Assembly: GCA_023150935.1 (NCBI GenBank)
Contig: JAKLJW010000009.1
Span: 1 to 64,000, forward strand
DNA length: 64,000 nucleotides
Reading direction: 5' to 3'
DNA from: Candidatus Binatia bacterium
Lineage (GTDB): Bacteria > Desulfobacterota > Binatia > HRBIN30
Positions 54,603 through 62,284 of this stretch are shown piece after piece. Positions within the stretch are counted from its first letter, which is position 1. The number at the start of each line of letters is the position of its first letter. The position numbers and the translations under genes were made by a program. The notes below the pieces were generated by a model, which had not been told where the DNA came from, did no database searches, and saw only the letters and a list, made by a program, of their open reading frames with translations.

Positions 54603-55985
54603 TCAACGCGCGCCGCCCACCTGGGTCGCGCACCAGCGCATCACGAACGCTTCGAGTAAGAGCGCGGGCAAACCGGCGGACGACTTGAGCCGGCGATCGA
54701 GCTCCGCAAGATCGACGAGCGCCCCGCGCAGGGCCGGAGCCGCAGTGCGCTCGGCATCCTGAAAGCGGCGGTAAAGCACGTACGGATGCGCTGGCCCAAA
54801 AGCCTCCCGGGTCGCACCGTCCAGATGCGGCAACACCCGGCTCTGGAACTGCGGGAACGCCAGGCCGGTACGCCAGAGGCCCCGCAGCTCGCTATCGAGA
54901 CTCTCCCGCGCCAGCAACAGCAAACGCAGTTCGCGGGCAACCATGGCAAGGAGGCGTAAGGGAGGTTCGCCCTGGCCAAGTAGATCCCGCAGCAGGGAGA
55001 CCGCCGCCGGTAACTGCCGCGCTGCCAACGCGCTGGTGAAATCGAAGATCCACGACTCTCCCATGTCACGGACCACCGCGCTCACGTCGCCGACATCGAT
55101 AACTGCGCGATCCCCCGCATACAGACAGACCTTCTCGACTTCGCCGGCGAGGGCGGCCGGGTCGGAGCCCGCACGGCGCCGCAACAACGCCAGGGCGGCA
55201 GGCGACAGTTGCTTGCGGAATGTTGCGGTCACCTCGCGAACGATAGCCGTCACCGCGTCCTCGGCGAGCGTACCGCTGCGTTCTCTAGCGACGGTCAGAT
55301 CGACCACCGCGCCGACCTCCGCCAGGCGCTTGACGACGCGCTTCCGCGCATCCGCGGCCGCCGCCGTAAACAGCAGGATTGCCCCGCCCGGGTCTCCGCC
55401 TTCGAGCAGATCGGCAAGGGCGGTGCCTTCATCCCGATAATCGCCGGCGCGCAGATCGCGTGCCACACATGCGCTCTGCACCTGACGGACGGCCGCCAAC
55501 TGCGCACCATCCAGTTCTCCCCCGAAAACCTCCCGGATTCTCGTCTTCGACAGTTGCTCCCAACGCGCCTCGCGGAACTGTTCGTCGGACCATCCGGCGA
55601 GCGCCACCAGAGCCATCAACTTCTCCGCCGCCTCCAACTCGCGACCGTTATCCCAGGCCGCCAGCAAGGCCTTGGTGACGTCCGGACGCTTCTCGGCGGC
55701 GAGGAAGGCGGGGCTCTCGCGGACCCAAATGACCTTGGCGCCGGCGAAAAAGCCCGGCGTGCGCGCGCTGTCGACAACTCGTCCGAAGGCGGCGCTCCGC
55801 CCGTCGTATACCTCGAGATTGAAACTGCGCCGCGCCGGCGGGACCAGCACGTTAACCAGCGCCTCAGCGGCGGCGCGTGTCGCCGCCGACTCACCCACGA
55901 ACAGATAGGCCCGTCGGGCCTTCCCGGCCGCCGCTTCCGCTACCAGCTTCGCTACCGCCGCGCTCCCCGAGCCGTCCCCGGACAT
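54603..55985 (-). CDS. holA: DNA polymerase III delta subunit
   Basis: Clamp-loader delta subunit. ARRAYLFVGESAATRAAAEALV and TPGFFAGAKVIWVRE are the N-terminal domain, and KQLSPAALALLRRRAGSDPAALAGEVEKVCLYAG, IFDFTSALAARQLPAAVSLLRDLL and LRLLAMVARELRLLLL the AAA+-like and collar domains. 460 residues, about 120 more than usual; the extra material lies around residues 115-200. It may be an insertion in the lid region. The ATG at 55985 begins a sensible N-terminus. Confidence 0.88.
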   Translation of the reverse strand: MSGDGSGSAAVAKLVAEAAAGKARRAYLFVGESAATRAAAEALVNVLVPPARRSFNLEVYDGRSAAFGRVVDSARTPGFFAGAKVIWVRESPAFLAAEKRPDVTKALLAAWDNGRELEAAEKLMALVALAGWSDEQFREARWEQLSKTRIREVFGGELDGAQLAAVRQVQSACVARDLRAGDYRDEGTALADLLEGGDPGGAILLFTAAAADARKRVVKRLAEVGAVVDLTVARERSGTLAEDAVTAIVREVTATFRKQLSPAALALLRRRAGSDPAALAGEVEKVCLYAGDRAVIDVGDVSAVVRDMGESWIFDFTSALAARQLPAAVSLLRDLLGQGEPPLRLLAMVARELRLLLLARESLDSELRGLWRTGLAFPQFQSRVLPHLDGATREAFGPAHPYVLYRRFQDAERTAAPALRGALVDLAELDRRLKSSAGLPALLLEAFVMRWCATQVGGAR

Positions 55986-56129
55986 GGGCCCGCTATAGCC
56001 TTGTATGCCGCTGAAGTCAGTCCTCCGGTCCGAATCGACTGTCGATTGACATCCACTTCCGGCGCGGATACCCCATGCAACATGTCCCCGAGCTCGTCGG
56101 TGAGCTTACCGGCCAGTAAAGCGCCGGCG

Positions 56130-57155
56130 ATGCACGGGTTCGTACTCTGGGAACCGGGGCGGATGTCTCTCTGCCAAATGCCGCGGCCGGTCCCGGGGCC
56201 GGGTGAGATCGTTCTGCGCGTCCGCGCGGCGCTAACCTGTGGCACCGACGTCAAGTCGTTGCTCCGCGGCCATCCCAAGTTCCCCATGCCGACCATGTTC
56301 GGTCACGAGTTTGCCGGCGAAATTGCCGCGGTCGGCGAGGGACTGCGCGGTTTTCGCGAGGGCGACGCCGTAATGGCGGTGCCAACCGCCCCTTGCGGAT
56401 CGTGCTACTTCTGCACCCGTTGCCAGGAGAACCTGTGCGCTACGCTGATGGCCACCTATGTCGTTGGTGCCTTTGCCGAGTACGTCAAGCTGCCTGCAAG
56501 AGTGGTGGCAACCAACGTGTATCCCAAGCCCGCCGGCGTTTCGTACCCGGTGGCGGCGCTACTCGAACCGCTTTCCTGCGTCATCCACGGCCTGGAGACA
56601 GTGCCGCTGCGCACCGACGATACGGTCGTGCTGCTCGGTGCTGGCGCGATCAGCCTGCTACACCTGCTACTGCTACGGACTCACGGCGTCGAGGACATCG
56701 TCGTCATCGGGCGGCGCCCGTCACGGGCTGAGTACGCGCGCCAGCTTGGGGCCACCGAGGTACTGGTGGGGGACCTCGAACTCGCCCGCGAGCGGGTTCG
56801 CGCTCGCAGCGGCGGGCGTGGCGCCGACGTGGTCATCGAGTGCACCGGCCAGATCGAAGTCTGGGAAGCGGCACCGGGGTTTGCGCGGCGGGGCGGCACC
56901 GTGGTGCTGTTTGGCGGCTGTCCGCCCGGTTCGCACGTCTCTGTGGACACCCAGCGTCTGCACTACGACCAGCTGCGGGTCGTCAGCCCGTTCCACTTCA
57001 CGCCGCGATCGGTACGCCGAGCTTACGATTTGCTCACGACCGATGCGTTCGCCGGTCATGCGCTAATCAGCGGCGTGTATCCGCTCCCCCAGTTGCCCCA
57101 GGCGCTGGACGCCCACCAACGCGGCGACGGCATCAAGTTCGCCGTCCTGCCTTGA
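56130..57155 (+). CDS. zinc-dependent alcohol dehydrogenase family protein
   Basis: 341 residues, medium-chain dehydrogenase. GHEFAGEIAAVGEG includes the catalytic His-Glu; CGSCYFCTRCQENLC is the structural-zinc motif; VLLGAGAISLLHLLLL the NAD(P) fold. The catalytic Cys is in LTCGTDVK. The ATG at 56130 matches relatives (MHGFVLWEPGRMSL); an upstream ATG at 56082 would add 16 unrelated residues. Substrate unknown. A second related gene follows, separated by 221 bp. Confidence 0.9.
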   Translation: MHGFVLWEPGRMSLCQMPRPVPGPGEIVLRVRAALTCGTDVKSLLRGHPKFPMPTMFGHEFAGEIAAVGEGLRGFREGDAVMAVPTAPCGSCYFCTRCQENLCATLMATYVVGAFAEYVKLPARVVATNVYPKPAGVSYPVAALLEPLSCVIHGLETVPLRTDDTVVLLGAGAISLLHLLLLRTHGVEDIVVIGRRPSRAEYARQLGATEVLVGDLELARERVRARSGGRGADVVIECTGQIEVWEAAPGFARRGGTVVLFGGCPPGSHVSVDTQRLHYDQLRVVSPFHFTPRSVRRAYDLLTTDAFAGHALISGVYPLPQLPQALDAHQRGDGIKFAVLP

Positions 57156-57376
57156 TGGAGTGACGCGCACGTGCGGCAACGTTTTCCCATCTGCGACTGG
57201 TGGTCTGGCGTAGCAAGCGAGGAGGTTGACCCGCCTGCCCTGCGCGGTGGGGTGCTCCTTGCGGTCCTGAGAAAGGGTGTTCCTCGCCCACCGATGCTCG
57301 CCATGCCGAGTCGATCCGTAGCCGAACCTATGACCTCGCGTACGTTCCCGGACGCACGCCATCGAACCACCAGGCC

Positions 57377-58408
57377 ATGAAAGTAGCCCGCCTGTACGAT
57401 TACCTCGACGTGCGCATCGAGGAGGCCCCCGTGCCGCGTCCCGGCCCGCGCGAGGCACTCGTGCGCACCCGCGCGTGCGGCATCTGCTCAGGTGACGTCG
57501 TTCCCTGGTACATCCGCAAGAAAGCCCCGCTGGTATTCGGGCACGAGCCCACCGGGGAAATCGTCGAAGTCGGGACCGAGGTGAACCACCTCCGTCCGGG
57601 CGACCGGGTCTTTGTGCACCATCACGCACCCTGCTTCGCCTGTCGGGCCTGCCGGCGCGGCGAGTACGTCCAGTGCCCGACCTGGCGCACCTCATACATA
57701 GTTCCCGGCGGTATGGCAGAGTTCTTCCTTGTACCGGAGGCGAACCTTTTCGGAGACACCCTCTCACTGCCGGCCTCGGTCAGCGATGAGGACGGCGTAT
57801 TGATCGAGCCCACGGCTTGCGTCGTCAAGTCCCTCGGCCGCGCCGGTCAGGTTGCCGGCGCCTCGGTCCTGGTCATCGGACTCGGCGTTATGGGTCAGCT
57901 GCACGTGATCCTCGCGCGCCATCTCGGCGCCCGCCAGATCATTGGCGCCGACCTCGTTCCCGAGCGCTGCGCCCACGCCCGCAATCTCGGGGCCGACGTG
58001 GTTCTCGATGCCTCCGCCGATGACCTATCTATTCAGGTGGCCGCCGTAACCGGCGGGGAGGGCTGCGAGATCGTCGTCGCCGGCCCCCCCACCGTCGAGG
58101 CGATCGAGACTGCCCTCGCGTGCGCAGCCAGAGGCGGCACGGTCGTGCAATTCATGGGCACCCCGGCCGAGACGCGACTGAGCCTATCGACTTTCGACGT
58201 CTATTTCCGCGAGATCAGGTTGATCCCCAGTTATTCGTGCGGCCCGGCCGAAACCAGAACGGCTCTCGACTACATCGTGCGCGGTGTAGTAGCCGTCGAA
58301 CAGGTAGTCACGCATCGGTTCCCGCTCGATGAAGCAGCGGAGGCTTACCGCACCGCCGCGCAGGACCGAGCGTCGATCAAGACGCTGGTCCTCTTCCCCC
58401 TTCGCTGA
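57377..58408 (+). CDS. zinc-dependent alcohol dehydrogenase family protein
   Basis: 343 residues, paralogous in fold to the preceding gene. CGICSGD (catalytic Cys), GHEPTGEIVEVG, structural zinc CFACRACRRGEYVQC, NAD fold VLVIGLGVMGQLHVILA. HRFPLDEAAEAYRTA ends it. Related to threonine- or sorbitol-dehydrogenase-like members. The 221-bp gap upstream shows no other gene. It converges on the 82-aa lipoprotein and ends 10 bp before a hairpin. Confidence 0.92.
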   Translation: MKVARLYDYLDVRIEEAPVPRPGPREALVRTRACGICSGDVVPWYIRKKAPLVFGHEPTGEIVEVGTEVNHLRPGDRVFVHHHAPCFACRACRRGEYVQCPTWRTSYIVPGGMAEFFLVPEANLFGDTLSLPASVSDEDGVLIEPTACVVKSLGRAGQVAGASVLVIGLGVMGQLHVILARHLGARQIIGADLVPERCAHARNLGADVVLDASADDLSIQVAAVTGGEGCEIVVAGPPTVEAIETALACAARGGTVVQFMGTPAETRLSLSTFDVYFREIRLIPSYSCGPAETRTALDYIVRGVVAVEQVVTHRFPLDEAAEAYRTAAQDRASIKTLVLFPLR

Positions 58409-58418
58409 TGCGGAGCAA

Positions 58419-58454
58419 GCAAGGAGGGCACCCGCCAGGCGGTGCCCTCCTTGC
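58419..58454. terminator. perfect 14-bp stem hairpin between convergent genes
   Basis: GCAAGGAGGGCACC (58419-58432) pairs with GGTGCCCTCCTTGC (58441-58454) around an 8-base loop CGCCAGGC. It ends the alcohol dehydrogenase on the plus strand and the small lipoprotein on the minus strand. There is no U-run, but the stem is long and GC-rich. Confidence 0.75.
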
Positions 58455-58475
58455 CGATAAGTCTGCTCCTTGGTT

Positions 58476-58724
58476 CTACTTCCTCATGTGCTTCTGGAAG
58501 ATCGCCTCGGCCTTGGCCGCAGACGCCTCGGCGCGCTGGGCCGAGTCCGCCGCGCTTCGTGCCGCCGCCTCGGCCTTGTTCGCCGCCGCTTCGGCCTTGC
58601 TAGCCGCCGCCTCAATGCGGGCAGCCAACTCCTGCTCCTTCTTGGACGGGCCGCACCCGGCTGTCATACCGAGCACCAGCAGACCAGCCAATCCCGCCGC
58701 CACCTGAGTCTTCCGGATCCGCAT
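58476..58724 (-). CDS. small Ala-rich coiled-coil lipoprotein
   Basis: 82 residues: signal peptide and lipobox LGMTAGC (Cys at about 24), then an Ala/Glu/Lys-rich heptad-like run (AEAAANKAEAAARSAADSAQ) ending in FQKHMRK. It resembles the Braun (Lpp) or alanine-zipper type of outer-membrane lipoprotein, and the C-terminal Lys-like end could be the peptidoglycan link. AAGGAGG precedes the ATG at 58724. Confidence 0.82.
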   Translation of the reverse strand: MRIRKTQVAAGLAGLLVLGMTAGCGPSKKEQELAARIEAAASKAEAAANKAEAAARSAADSAQRAEASAAKAEAIFQKHMRK

Positions 58725-58875
58725 TGCTGTCACCTCCTTCTCGCCACATGGCAAGTTCCAGTTTCAAAACACCTTCGTTTCATTGCACAAAATTTGACCG
58801 TGAGCAAGTCCGAGGGCCAACGCAACCGAGCCTCACCGGCCCCGCACCACAGCGATTCCTTCACTCCCGTCGCAC

Positions 58876-59757
58876 TCAGTAATCGACGATTGCACTCCCC
58901 GGCGGGACCTGCCCCGGCGGCGTCCGCTCAAAATCGAGCAGTGGCTGCGTATTCGTACGCACGTCCTGCGACAACCGATTCGCAAGGAACTCCTCCGGAG
59001 CGCTTGTTCCTATCCCGGCAGAGGCACTACCCGCAATGCGCGCCGGCACGTCGTCCGGACTCCCGAGTCGTCCAACGACCAGGCCGTGCTCGACGTTAAG
59101 GCCGTCGCGGCGCCCGGTGCCAAATATTTCCAAACCCTCGACGTACTGACGCAGTCGGGCGTCGCTCAGAAGCTCCGGCGTGGTCGGGACGCCCCCGCGG
59201 CGCACCTGCGTGTACTGCGCGGCCGACACCTCCACCGCTCCGCCAAGCACCGCCAAACGTCCCACCACACTCACCTCGCCACTGACCGAGAGCACTTCGG
59301 TAACTTCGGCATCAATGTAGTACCGCACCACGAACTCGGTACCGCGCGCCGCTACGATCGCCGTTGGCGTCTCCACCTCGTAGCGACCATCGCCGCCATA
59401 AGCAGACCCGACCCAGACCCGGACAGCACCCTGCCGCAACTGCAGTACCGCCTCCATCCCGCGCCGCCCATGACTGCGAAGCCGGTCCACCTTGACGTCG
59501 GTGTTCGGCGCCAGGTCGAGAACACTGTCCCCCTCCAGAACCAGCTTGGCTCGCCCGGTTGCATCCGTGGAGATACGGTCGCCCACATCGACTGCGGCCC
59601 CGACGACTCCCGCCATTGCCCCCGTCGACCGGTCGACGGTAACGAGTCCCTGAACCGCCGCAAGGGTGCCTGCCCGCTCCTCGGATAGCCCCGTCCGCGC
59701 CATGCCGGCAAGCAACAGCAGGCCGGCACAGATTGTCCTTACCGTCCGTAGTCGCAT
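58876..59757 (-). CDS. FecR-domain secreted protein
   Basis: 293 residues: signal peptide (about 1-26), a FecR-like domain (about 35-145, with GDRISTDATGRAKLVL, LDLAPNTDVKVDRL, GAVRVWVG, VETPTAIVAARGTEFVVRY) and a C-terminal disordered tail with Pro/Gly. In other systems this domain occurs in periplasmic sensors or in surface-export neighbours. TGAGGA precedes the ATG. It ends the operon started by the PPC gene and lies 8 bp after the TPR protein. Confidence 0.85.
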   Translation of the reverse strand: MRLRTVRTICAGLLLLAGMARTGLSEERAGTLAAVQGLVTVDRSTGAMAGVVGAAVDVGDRISTDATGRAKLVLEGDSVLDLAPNTDVKVDRLRSHGRRGMEAVLQLRQGAVRVWVGSAYGGDGRYEVETPTAIVAARGTEFVVRYYIDAEVTEVLSVSGEVSVVGRLAVLGGAVEVSAAQYTQVRRGGVPTTPELLSDARLRQYVEGLEIFGTGRRDGLNVEHGLVVGRLGSPDDVPARIAGSASAGIGTSAPEEFLANRLSQDVRTNTQPLLDFERTPPGQVPPGSAIVDY

Positions 59758-59765
59758 GCTCGTCC

Positions 59766-61310
59766 TCAGAAGCTTACCCGCACACCCGGCCCGACAACAA
59801 TGCGCGGATACTCGAAGTCCAGGATATTTGAATTGTGCACGATGCCGATAAAATCCAACGTCAACGCCACGTTCGCCGTCATATCGTAAACGACGCCGAT
59901 CACGAATTGACTGGCGTTATCGTGACGCGCAAAAGCGAAAGCCACTCGACTATTCGGATACTGGTAATCGTCCAGTCGGAACAGGTAGGCGAGCTGGACC
60001 GTCGTATCGAACAATCGCGGTAGCGTGACACCGATGTCGAGTTGGTTCGACTTGTACTGGAAGTCCCGTCCAGCCGGCCCGTCGGAAATTGTATCCTCGA
60101 ACTCCCACAGGTAGCCAAAGGTCAGCAACCATTGCGGATCGCCGAGTGCCAGCCACTGGCGCAGGCCGAGGCCGTAGTTCGCCGCGTCGCGGCCGGGGTT
60201 GTAGGGAGTACCCAGGAAGTCACGGCCGCGAATGCGGAAGTATACCTGCGTGGGCGCCTCGGGCACCCACGCATAACTCAGCCACGGAAGACCTATGCCC
60301 TCCTGATAGAAGCTCCCAAAGTCTAACAGATAGATGTCATAGGCCGCCGATATCCCGTACGTTAACGGACCCGGACTCGATTGTGCGTGCAGTTGAAGCC
60401 GGTTGCCCGTCAGGTTGAACTGCGTCAAATCGAAGTGCAGGCTCTGGGAAAAATCGTACGAGCCCAACAACGCCCCGTAGTCGGTTTCGAGGAGGCGGTA
60501 ATGCCCCCCCACCGCGACCACGGCCCGGCCGTCTCCCTTTGAAGTCAGCCCGGCGGCGACAAACCCCGGATTCGATGTATCCGGCCCGATCACCACGTTG
60601 CTATCGTACTCCAGGTTGACCTGGCCGTAGACCCCCCAGGGCTTAACTGCCATCGGTGCCGCGCCCGTGCCACCGGCCAGGTAGGCTCTTGCCGCCTGCC
60701 CGATCTCGCTTTGCGGTTGCTCGTTGGCAACCTCTGTGAACAGCTCCCTGGCGGCCGACGTGTTGCCGAGTCGCAACATCGTCAACCCGGCATAATAGCT
60801 CGCCGTCGTGCGCACCTCCGGGTCGCCGCGTGCCTCGTTCAAGTACGCCAGTGCGTTGTTAAGGTCGCCGAGGCGGTAAAGCGTCAGCCCCTGGAACAGT
60901 GCCGCCGTGTACCGCTCAGCTGGTTGCTGCCGCGCCTTTTCCAACCACGGCTGCGCCGCGGCGTACTGCCCAGTGTCGTAGTACGCAATCCCCAGATCGA
61001 GCGCCGCATGGGGCAGGTTCGGATCGAGCGATAGCGCCCGCTCGAAATCGCCGATCGCCGCCGCCGCCTGGCCGCCACGGGCCTGCGCAAGGCCGCGGTA
61101 GTAGATGGCCACGGCATCCTCGGGATCCGCCTCGACCGCCTGATTGAACAGCTGATAAGCCGCCACCCACTCGGCGCGGTTGAAGGGTATCAGCCCACGC
61201 GCGTACAAGGCCTGCGATTCGACGTTCGCCCGCGCCGGCGCGGCACTGGCGACCACCACCGCACACCCCAGCACCACCACAACCCCGGCCAGAGACCAGC
61301 GGCGCCTCAC
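59766..61310 (-). CDS. TPR / outer-membrane beta-barrel protein
   Basis: 514 residues. Signal peptide (about 1-28), then TPR units (about 34-210: FNRAEWVAAYQLFNQAVEADPEDAVAIYYRGLAQ, ALSLDPNLPHAALDLGIAYYDTGQY). The C-terminal half (about 225-514) is a run of amphipathic strands ending in VRVSF, a C-terminal Phe typical of outer-membrane barrels. Combined TPR-barrel proteins are often export channels or scaffolds. GTG start overlaps the upstream stop as GTGA, with GGGGGAG seven bases before. Confidence 0.85.
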   Translation of the reverse strand: MRRRWSLAGVVVVLGCAVVVASAAPARANVESQALYARGLIPFNRAEWVAAYQLFNQAVEADPEDAVAIYYRGLAQARGGQAAAAIGDFERALSLDPNLPHAALDLGIAYYDTGQYAAAQPWLEKARQQPAERYTAALFQGLTLYRLGDLNNALAYLNEARGDPEVRTTASYYAGLTMLRLGNTSAARELFTEVANEQPQSEIGQAARAYLAGGTGAAPMAVKPWGVYGQVNLEYDSNVVIGPDTSNPGFVAAGLTSKGDGRAVVAVGGHYRLLETDYGALLGSYDFSQSLHFDLTQFNLTGNRLQLHAQSSPGPLTYGISAAYDIYLLDFGSFYQEGIGLPWLSYAWVPEAPTQVYFRIRGRDFLGTPYNPGRDAANYGLGLRQWLALGDPQWLLTFGYLWEFEDTISDGPAGRDFQYKSNQLDIGVTLPRLFDTTVQLAYLFRLDDYQYPNSRVAFAFARHDNASQFVIGVVYDMTANVALTLDFIGIVHNSNILDFEYPRIVVGPGVRVSF

Positions 61311-62203
61311 TTAACACTCCCCCTCGCTCGGGCGCCCGGGCCAGCCAGGAGCGCGTCGGCTGTCGTATTGAATCCGTAACTGTACGCTACCGAGATTCCT
61401 TGAAAATCCGCGGCCGACACGAACACACCCACCGGGGCTTCCGGCGGGTACGACAACAAGGGATCATAAAAGAAGCGAAACCCAACCAAGTTCCGGTCGC
61501 CGTCTGCGCTACAAGGCAGTTCGGATTTGTCGTCACAGGGGATAAGACCTGCCTGCGGATCGCTCTCCCCGGAACGGACAATTGCCAACCCGTCAATGTC
61601 GACGTCGATCCCTTCCGGGTCGACCGCCCCGACCGCCGTCGCGATGACAAACTCGACCGGCGACAGCCGGCTCACCCCGATTGCCCCCGGCACGGGATCG
61701 AACCCGGTGACGAACGGCCGCGCGGCCAACTCGAACACCCCCGCGTCCGTGACCGCATAAGGAACGACCTCCACCGACTTCGGACCGCTCGCAAACGACG
61801 GCGGCAAAGCGGCCGAAACGATTTCGCTACGCTCGGCAAAAGGCACGTCGTAACCGAAGAGCTGCACTGTAACCACCCCGGGCAGAATGCCGCTAACCGT
61901 CACCGACGCGCCGGTGGGCTGTACGAAAACTCGCTCCGCTGGCGCCCCGGCCGGAGACACCCGCACCTCGATCGTCTGCACGCTGGGCGGGACCTGCGTG
62001 GAACTCTCAAACCCAAGCGTCCCCCCCGTCGGATCGGCCGGTGTCCGCTGCCAAACGGCGCGCATGGCCACAACGCTGCCCACCGCACTCGGCGTCCCCC
62101 CCTCACCGCATCCGGCCAGCACGCCTAACGCGGCACCGATCAACGCACCGGTGAGCCGAACCGCCGCGCGCACCAGTCCTCTTCTCTTCGCCGCCCGCAC
62201 CAC
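61307..62203 (-). CDS. lipoprotein with Ig-like/SbsA-type domain
   Basis: 298 residues. Signal with lipobox LGVLAGC (Cys32). Beta-rich body with VQTIEVRVSP, GVVTVQLFGYDVPFAER and a segment FDPVPGAIGVSRLSPVEFVIA resembling Big_5/SbsA Ig-like repeats. Four further Cys occur, two in DDKSELPCSADGD-type turns. GTG start at 62203, or the next GTG at 62200 with better spacing to GGAGGG. Its stop overlaps the TPR gene start, so they are coupled. Confidence 0.78.
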   Translation of the reverse strand: MVRAAKRRGLVRAAVRLTGALIGAALGVLAGCGEGGTPSAVGSVVAMRAVWQRTPADPTGGTLGFESSTQVPPSVQTIEVRVSPAGAPAERVFVQPTGASVTVSGILPGVVTVQLFGYDVPFAERSEIVSAALPPSFASGPKSVEVVPYAVTDAGVFELAARPFVTGFDPVPGAIGVSRLSPVEFVIATAVGAVDPEGIDVDIDGLAIVRSGESDPQAGLIPCDDKSELPCSADGDRNLVGFRFFYDPLLSYPPEAPVGVFVSAADFQGISVAYSYGFNTTADALLAGPGARARGSVK

Positions 62204-62284
62204 GCCCTCCTAACTTATGGCAACGGACAGACCGATACACCACGCTCTCAGAGAGCGTCAAGTCAAACTATCTTGTTCTTCGGC

